DNA from: an uncultured Eubacteriales bacterium | GTDB taxonomy: Bacteria; Bacillota; Clostridia; Lachnospirales; Lachnospiraceae | Length of the DNA: 9,300 nucleotides | Direction of reading: 5' to 3' | NCBI GenBank assembly: GCA_900545455.1 | Contig: UQZF01000108.1 | Location: 1-9,300, forward strand | Shown: piece by piece, positions 5,927 through 9,300 of the stretch | Layout of the letters: every line of letters starts with the position of its first letter | Numbering within the stretch: the first letter of the stretch is position 1 | Translations under genes and position numbers: made by a program | The notes under the pieces: generated by a model | Seen by the model: the letters and a program-made list of their open reading frames with translations, nothing else | What the model was told of the DNA's origin: nothing | Databases searched by the model: none

Positions 5927-6769
5927 ATGAAAGACAGTAAAAAGGAAGCCGCGCTGATTCTTGGGCTTGCGGCAGTCATCGCCGTAGCCGCGGCGGTGCT
6001 GACCTGTGTGCTTCTCATGCCGAAGCTTAGAATGGGAAACAGGCTGAAGGAGCTTTTAAAGGAAAATTATACATACAGTGCCGAGGTGTCCGTCGAGGGC
6101 ATGGATTTTGGTCTGCTCGGCGACAGTCTCGAGGGGGAGCTTGCGGGGAGCCACAGCGTCGATGTGATATACGCTGATGTCTCGTACAAGGGCTTCGAGT
6201 ATCTCGAGGCGTATGTGAGTGCCGACGGAAAGGTGATGTTAAATGTCGAGAAGCTTTTCGAGAGCGCAATCGCGAGAGCGGAGGAAAAGACGGGTATCCC
6301 GCTCGATTTTATGAAGAGCAGGCTTACCGACCTGACCATATCGTCAGACCAGATTGAGGATATAACCGGAGTAAAGTTTGTGACGATGGCGGATGCCGGG
6401 GTGACACAGAATTCCCTTCAGGAGTTCATTAAGGCTGTGAAGCTTCTCTCAGCGGTAAAGCAGGTCAAGACAGACGACATGGCGGCAGCGTATAAGCTTC
6501 TCGGTGATGATGCCATGTACTTTGTGCTCAAGTTAAACGATGGCATGACAAAGGTGTATATTGGCGTGCCGAAGGATAAATCGGACAAGAGCACTTCGTT
6601 TGTGGTAGAGTACACGGGTGACGGAGTGGAGGATGGAGCGGATGCAATCGTCTGGAAAATCAAGCTTGACTATGAAGTGGGTGATGTCGGAGAGATAGAG
6701 ATACCTGATGAGACGTTGTCGAAGGAGACGATAGAGATACTCAAGAAGGTGTATGGGTATCTGGAATAA
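5927..6769 (+). CDS. Membrane-anchored extracytoplasmic protein, unknown function
   Basis: 280 residues. A short basic N-terminus (MKDSKKE) precedes one Ala/Leu/Val-rich membrane helix (about 8-31), followed by a soluble region expected outside the cell. Cys27 lies inside the helix but without a proper lipobox context, so an uncleaved anchor is more likely than a lipoprotein. The ectodomain has alternating polar/hydrophobic strands (YTYSAEVSVEG; SYKGFEYLEAYVSADGKVMLNV) and amphipathic helices (NSLQEFIKAVKLLSAVKQV) and is acidic towards the C-terminus. I do not recognise a family; the strand pattern loosely recalls lipoprotein-like beta folds. It follows the terminator of the pentose phosphate operon, so it depends on read-through or on a weak candidate promoter (TTGTGG 5832-5837, 18-nt spacer, TAAAAT 5856-5861), and it converges on the phosphofructokinase gene. 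Confidence 0.8.
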   Translation: MKDSKKEAALILGLAAVIAVAAAVLTCVLLMPKLRMGNRLKELLKENYTYSAEVSVEGMDFGLLGDSLEGELAGSHSVDVIYADVSYKGFEYLEAYVSADGKVMLNVEKLFESAIARAEEKTGIPLDFMKSRLTDLTISSDQIEDITGVKFVTMADAGVTQNSLQEFIKAVKLLSAVKQVKTDDMAAAYKLLGDDAMYFVLKLNDGMTKVYIGVPKDKSDKSTSFVVEYTGDGVEDGADAIVWKIKLDYEVGDVGEIEIPDETLSKETIEILKKVYGYLE

Positions 6770-6779
6770 ATATGAATTA

Positions 6780-6826
6780 AAATTTAACTCGGTCGCTACC
6801 GAGTCGGTTGCGACCGAGTTAAATTT
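6780..6826. terminator. Bidirectional terminator, perfect 17-bp inverted repeat
   Basis: AAATTTAACTCGGTCGC (6780-6796) and GCGACCGAGTTAAATTT (6810-6826) are exact reverse complements with a 13-nt loop. The stem has GC-rich upper and A/T-rich lower parts on both strands, as in terminators shared by convergent genes. It lies 10 nt after the plus-strand stop and 37 nt beyond the end of the phosphofructokinase gene. The loop can also pair with the arms (ACTCGGT 6787-6793 with ACCGAGT 6798-6804; CGGT 6805-6808 with ACCG 6813-6816), giving an alternative two-hairpin fold. Confidence 0.8.
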
Positions 6827-6863
6827 GGTGTAATGCTTCTAACATTATTATGTAAAAACTCTT

Positions 6864-8099
6864 TTATCTGTTATCAATATCCACCACAATATGTCTTGGC
6901 TGACCTGTAATCATGATAGGTGTGAGCTCTGCCTGGATGAGCGGGCGGATGTAGTTGACGAGCTTATCGCTCACACCGCTGCCGTCAGGCTTAATCCATT
7001 CAACAGGAACCTTCTTCTCGATGTTGGCAATTTTGTGCACATCGTAGAGATCTGTAGTACAGATATACGGATCTTCGGATACTCTCTTGAGTATTACCAT
7101 CTTACCTGTCTCGCCCTCAAATGCAGCTTTCACTGCGTAGCCGCCGACCTGATAAGCCTCGGTGATGTCGACACGGGATGTGAGATGTCCTGCACATCTC
7201 TGGAGAGTTGAGAGCTCGATTGCTCTTGACTTGCAGCCGATCTTCTCGCTTACAAGTGAAGCAAGATACTTGGCTGTACCGGAGAGCTGTTTGTGACCAA
7301 AAGAATCGACATACTCTGTGTGCTGTCCGTGCTCGAATACATACTTGCCGTCGGCTGTTTTAATACCCTCTGAAACAGCGACAACGACGGATTTTTTAGC
7401 CTTCTGAATTTCTCTTATCTTCTCGAGGAATGTATCAACGTCAAAAGGAAGCTCCGGGAGATAGAGTAAATCAACGCCCTCGCAGTCCTCACAGTGAGCG
7501 AGCGCAGCCGCACCGGTGAGCCAGCCTGCGTTACGTCCCATTATCTCAATGATGGTCACGTTCTTTACATCGTACACAAGACCGTCGCGGATAAGCTCCT
7601 TAGTAGCCGAAGCGATGTACTTTGCCGCACTTCCGAAGCCCGGAGTGTGGTCTGTTACGGCGAGGTCGTTGTCGATTGTCTTAGGAACACCGATAAAGCG
7701 AATCGGGCTGTTCATAAGGATTGCGTAATCGGACAGCTTCTTGATTGTGTCCATGGAATCATTTCCGCCTATGTAGAAAAAGGCTGTGATGCCGTACTCG
7801 TTAAGTATCTCAAATATCCTGTCATACAGTGCTCTGTCGTCGCAGATGTCAGGGAGCTTGTATCTGCATGAACCAAGAAATGAGGAAGGTGTCCTCTTGA
7901 GCAGTTCCAAATCCATATCCGAGCGAATCTTCTCGCTCATATCTATAATGTTCTTCTCCAAAAATCCCTGTATTCCGTATCTCATGCCGTATACTTTCTC
8001 TGCACCAAGATCCTTGGCTGTCTTGAATACACCTGCAAGACTTGAGTTGATTACAGCGGTTGGACCGCCGGACTGACCTACAATTACATTACCTGCCAT
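6864..8099 (-). CDS. pfp: 6-phosphofructokinase, probably diphosphate (PPi)-dependent
   Basis: 411 residues, longer than the roughly 320 of classic bacterial ATP-PFK. It phosphorylates fructose-6-phosphate to fructose-1,6-bisphosphate in glycolysis; PPi-dependent forms are reversible. Motifs: VIVGQSGGPTAVINSS at the N-terminus (phosphoryl-donor loop), YIGGNDSMDTI (Asn113, Asp114), VPKTIDNDL (Lys140, catalytic Asp143), TPGFGSAAKYI (153-163), IMGRNAGWL (194-202), and SGTAKYLASLVSEKIG near 270. In E. coli ATP-PFK the two discriminating positions are Gly104 and Gly124; Asp and Lys, as here, mark PPi-dependent enzymes. Asn113 replaces the Asp usual in GGDDS. AGGAGG at 8105-8110 lies 2 nt from ATG 8102 but 5 nt from ATG 8099, so 8099 is the likelier start. 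A strong promoter is at 8154-8182. Donor specificity is inferred from the residues. Confidence 0.93.
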   Translation of the reverse strand: MAGNVIVGQSGGPTAVINSSLAGVFKTAKDLGAEKVYGMRYGIQGFLEKNIIDMSEKIRSDMDLELLKRTPSSFLGSCRYKLPDICDDRALYDRIFEILNEYGITAFFYIGGNDSMDTIKKLSDYAILMNSPIRFIGVPKTIDNDLAVTDHTPGFGSAAKYIASATKELIRDGLVYDVKNVTIIEIMGRNAGWLTGAAALAHCEDCEGVDLLYLPELPFDVDTFLEKIREIQKAKKSVVVAVSEGIKTADGKYVFEHGQHTEYVDSFGHKQLSGTAKYLASLVSEKIGCKSRAIELSTLQRCAGHLTSRVDITEAYQVGGYAVKAAFEGETGKMVILKRVSEDPYICTTDLYDVHKIANIEKKVPVEWIKPDGSGVSDKLVNYIRPLIQAELTPIMITGQPRHIVVDIDNR

Positions 8100-8104
8100 C
8101 ATAG

Positions 8105-8110
8105 CCTCCT
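8105..8110 (-). promoter_or_regulatory. Ribosome binding site of the phosphofructokinase gene
   Basis: A full AGGAGG on the minus strand lies 5 nt before the second of two tandem ATG codons (8099) and only 2 nt before the first (8102), favouring the second. Confidence 0.65.
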
Positions 8111-8153
8111 AAATTTTAATCCCGAATGGGTTCGTGCAATCGCACATAAACTC

Positions 8154-8182
8154 ATTGTAGCACATAGGGTACAGTCGTACAA
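8154..8182 (-). promoter_or_regulatory. Promoter of the phosphofructokinase gene
   Basis: On the minus strand: TTGTAC (8182-8177), 17-nt spacer, TACAAT (8159-8154), with TGC immediately before it (extended -10). Predicted start is about 8147, leader about 48 nt. The -35 box overlaps the first of two 9-bp direct repeats (8171-8179 and 8200-8208). Confidence 0.75.
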
Positions 8183-8208
8183 GAATTGATAAAAAATAGA
8201 CAGTCGTA
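8171..8208 (-). repeat. Two 9-bp direct repeats at and upstream of the -35 box
   Basis: TACGACTGT occurs on the minus strand at 8179-8171 and again at 8208-8200, exactly 29 bp apart start to start, close to three helical turns. One copy overlaps the -35 region of the phosphofructokinase promoter and the other lies upstream on about the same DNA face. This fits paired binding of a regulator; none is identified. Confidence 0.45.
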
Positions 8209-8267
8209 TGTGGAGATATAGGTATGATTAAATATAAAATTTTTATTAAAAAAATCTAATATATATA

Positions 8268-8297
8268 TTGACAAAAATAAACGGGGGGGGGTATAAT
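8268..8297 (+). promoter_or_regulatory. Consensus promoter with a G9 tract in its spacer (phase-variation candidate)
   Basis: TTGACA (8268-8273) and TATAAT (8292-8297) are both perfect sigma-A boxes. The 18-nt spacer ends in nine consecutive G (8283-8291), while its surroundings are nearly all A/T. Loss of one G would give the optimal 17-nt spacer; gain of one would weaken it. An A/T-rich stretch (about 8231-8267) lies upstream like an UP element. Predicted start about 8304; the leader to ATG 8327 is very short. Confidence 0.8.
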
Positions 8298-8310
8298 GGA
8301 CAAAAATAAA
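8270..8310 (+). repeat. 12-bp direct repeat flanking the G-tract and -10 box
   Basis: GACAAAAATAAA is present at 8270-8281 (overlapping the -35 box) and 8299-8310 (just after the -10 box), 29 bp apart. It looks like a local duplication; recombination between copies would delete 29 bp including the G-tract and the -10 box. Confidence 0.6.
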
Positions 8311-8326
8311 ACTAAGGAGGAAAAAC

Positions 8327-8590
8327 ATGGGAGTAGCAGCGTTAGTACTTGGTATTATATCAATACTCATTGGTATTTTTTCAGCAGGTGCACTGGGATG
8401 GCTTGGAGCAATACTTGGTGTTGTCGGAATCATACTGGGTGCCATTGCAAGAAAGAATACTGAAAACAATGGTCTTGCCACAGCCGGTATGGTGTGTTCA
8501 ATCATTGGATTAGTCCTTTGTCTCATTCTGTATATTGCATGCGCAGCGTGTGTTGGCGGATTAGCCGGTGTTGGAGCAAGTTTAAATTAG
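8327..8590 (+). CDS. Small DUF4190-like membrane protein
   Basis: 87 residues, almost entirely hydrophobic. About three membrane segments: residues 2-20 (VAALVLGIISILIGIFSAG), 24-41 (GWLGAILGVVGIILGAIA) and 49-78, with a polar turn RKNTENN at 42-48. The pattern of Gly-rich paired helices, then ARK, then a G-L-A-x-A-G-M-V-C-S-I-I-G segment matches the DUF4190 family of small bacterial membrane proteins, whose function is unknown. The start is set by AAGGAGG at 8314-8320, 6 nt upstream. It has the G9-spacer promoter and is divergent from phosphofructokinase. A long hairpin follows its stop. The next gene encodes an Lgt-family protein and may share the transcript. Expression may vary between cells if the G-tract slips. 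Confidence 0.8.
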   Translation: MGVAALVLGIISILIGIFSAGALGWLGAILGVVGIILGAIARKNTENNGLATAGMVCSIIGLVLCLILYIACAACVGGLAGVGASLN

Positions 8591-8596
8591 GTTGGG

Positions 8597-8647
8597 AAAT
8601 TTGTGAAGGTTCCTGTGCATTACATGGCAGGAACCTTTGTCAAATTT
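8597..8647. terminator. Long hairpin between the DUF4190-like and Lgt-family genes
   Basis: AAGGTTCCTG (8606-8615) pairs perfectly with CAGGAACCTT (8628-8637) around a 12-nt loop; below a small internal loop, AAATTTG (8597-8603) pairs with CAAATTT (8641-8647). It begins 6 nt after the stop codon. The T-rich segment sits in the lower stem rather than after it, so it may end transcription partly and allow read-through to the gene at 8672. Confidence 0.6.
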
Positions 8648-8671
8648 ATAAGAGATAGCATTGGAGATATC

Positions 8672-9300
8672 ATGTGCATATATTTTAACTTATTTGGACT
8701 GAATCTTCCGGCATATGGTTTTTGTATTGCGCTGGGGGTCATTGCATCAAATGTAATTGCACTGCGTATGATTCACAAGTATGGATTGGATTTTAATGAT
8801 TTGGTAATTTTAGAAGCTTACTGTATGCTGGGGGGATTCATTGGAGCAAAAATATTATATTTTATTGTTTCATATAAAACAATAGAATGGCAAAGGATAA
8901 CAGAAACAAAATATTTTAATCAGCTTATGCAGGGTGGTTTTGTATTTTATGGGGGACTTATAGGAGGACTCCTGTTGACGTTTTTGGCCGGAAAGATACA
9001 TAAGATAAATGAAATAGAATATGTCAGGAAGTTCATTTTTCTTATCCCATTTATTCATAGTTTTGGTCGTGTGGGATGCTTTATGGCCGGATGTTGTTAC
9101 GGAATGCCATATGATGGACCGGGAGCTGTAGTGTTTCCGGCAGGTTCGTATGCTCCGGCGGGGATAAAGTTGTTTCCCATACAGCTTGTTGAGGCAGGGC
9201 TGTTGTTATGTATTGCAATCATAATTTTGTTAATGCAGATTTATAAAAATTATGTATTATCTGTTGAATTGTATTTATTGTTGTATAGTACAGCAAGATT
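8672..9300 (+). CDS. Lgt-family (prolipoprotein diacylglyceryl transferase-like) membrane protein, 3' end outside window
   Basis: 209 residues visible, open at the window edge. Polytopic membrane protein. Family landmarks in order: NLPAYGFCIALGV (11-23), LGGFIGAKILYF (53-64), GGFVFYGGLIGG (88-99), PFIHSFGRVGCFMAGCCYG (126-144), FPIQLVEA (168-175) and LYLLLYSTAR (200-209). Lgt transfers diacylglycerol from phosphatidylglycerol to the lipobox cysteine of prolipoproteins. Against E. coli Lgt the GR of the signature is kept (Arg133 for Arg143), but Asn146 corresponds to Cys136, Glu151 to Cys141, and His103 to Tyr93, so it may be a paralogue with another acceptor or chemistry. GGAG at 8663-8666, 5 nt upstream, sets the start. 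No clear promoter of its own is seen; co-transcription with the DUF4190-like gene is possible. Confidence 0.85.
   Translation, partial: MCIYFNLFGLNLPAYGFCIALGVIASNVIALRMIHKYGLDFNDLVILEAYCMLGGFIGAKILYFIVSYKTIEWQRITETKYFNQLMQGGFVFYGGLIGGLLLTFLAGKIHKINEIEYVRKFIFLIPFIHSFGRVGCFMAGCCYGMPYDGPGAVVFPAGSYAPAGIKLFPIQLVEAGLLLCIAIIILLMQIYKNYVLSVELYLLLYSTAR

Noticed and set aside
7494..7871. 125-codon plus-strand open frame opposite phosphofructokinase
   Set aside because: The antisense frame matches no family and lies opposite catalytic motifs of the phosphofructokinase.
8152..8526. 124-codon minus-strand open frame across the divergent promoters
   Set aside because: It runs through both promoters and opposite the DUF4190-like gene, which has the better ribosome binding site and composition.
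1..9300. CRISPR array, tRNA, rRNA, insertion sequence or prophage genes
   Set aside because: No regularly spaced repeats, no cloverleaf with its conserved loops, and no transposase, integrase or phage motifs were seen on either strand.

Overview
The window looks like a chromosomal piece of a Gram-positive Clostridia, most likely Lachnospiraceae-like. The reasons are AGGAGG-type ribosome binding sites, sigma-A promoters (TTGACA/TATAAT and TGn-extended -10 boxes), low-to-medium GC, a short transaldolase of the FSA/TalC type, and a phosphofructokinase with PPi-type residues. Genus and species cannot be fixed from the sequence alone.

Layout. Bases 1-1404 are AT-rich. They hold a large hairpin, a promoter with a palindrome over the predicted transcription start, and a two-gene operon: a secreted protein with cysteine-hydrolase-like motifs and a small single-pass membrane protein. 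Bases 1338-1674 have no intact gene. They contain a long hairpin, a short reading frame that appears frameshifted in a G-run, a promoter, and a strong intrinsic terminator placed just before the next gene. A MATE efflux pump (1675-3018), visibly richer in GC, follows. Next comes the metabolic core: a near-consensus promoter, a short transaldolase and a transketolase in one operon (3029-5805), ended by two hairpins. A membrane-anchored extracytoplasmic protein of unknown function (5927-6769) meets a convergent phosphofructokinase (6864-8099, minus strand) at a perfect 17-bp inverted repeat.

The last part, 8100-9300, is again AT-rich. Divergent from the phosphofructokinase is a small DUF4190-like membrane protein. 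Its promoter has perfect -35 and -10 boxes separated by an 18-nt spacer ending in nine consecutive G. After a long hairpin comes the start of an Lgt-family membrane protein cut by the window edge; several residues of the canonical Lgt active site are replaced, two of them by cysteine.

How the genes work together: transaldolase and transketolase form the non-oxidative pentose phosphate branch, feeding fructose-6-phosphate and glyceraldehyde-3-phosphate to glycolysis, and the phosphofructokinase (probably PPi-dependent) handles the fructose-6-phosphate. The flanking cell-surface genes are accessory. I found no CRISPR array, tRNA, rRNA, transposase or prophage gene. The most notable item is the G9 tract in the promoter spacer at 8283-8291, which looks like a phase-variable promoter. 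After it come the Lgt paralogue with altered catalytic residues and the secreted-protein/membrane-protein pair.
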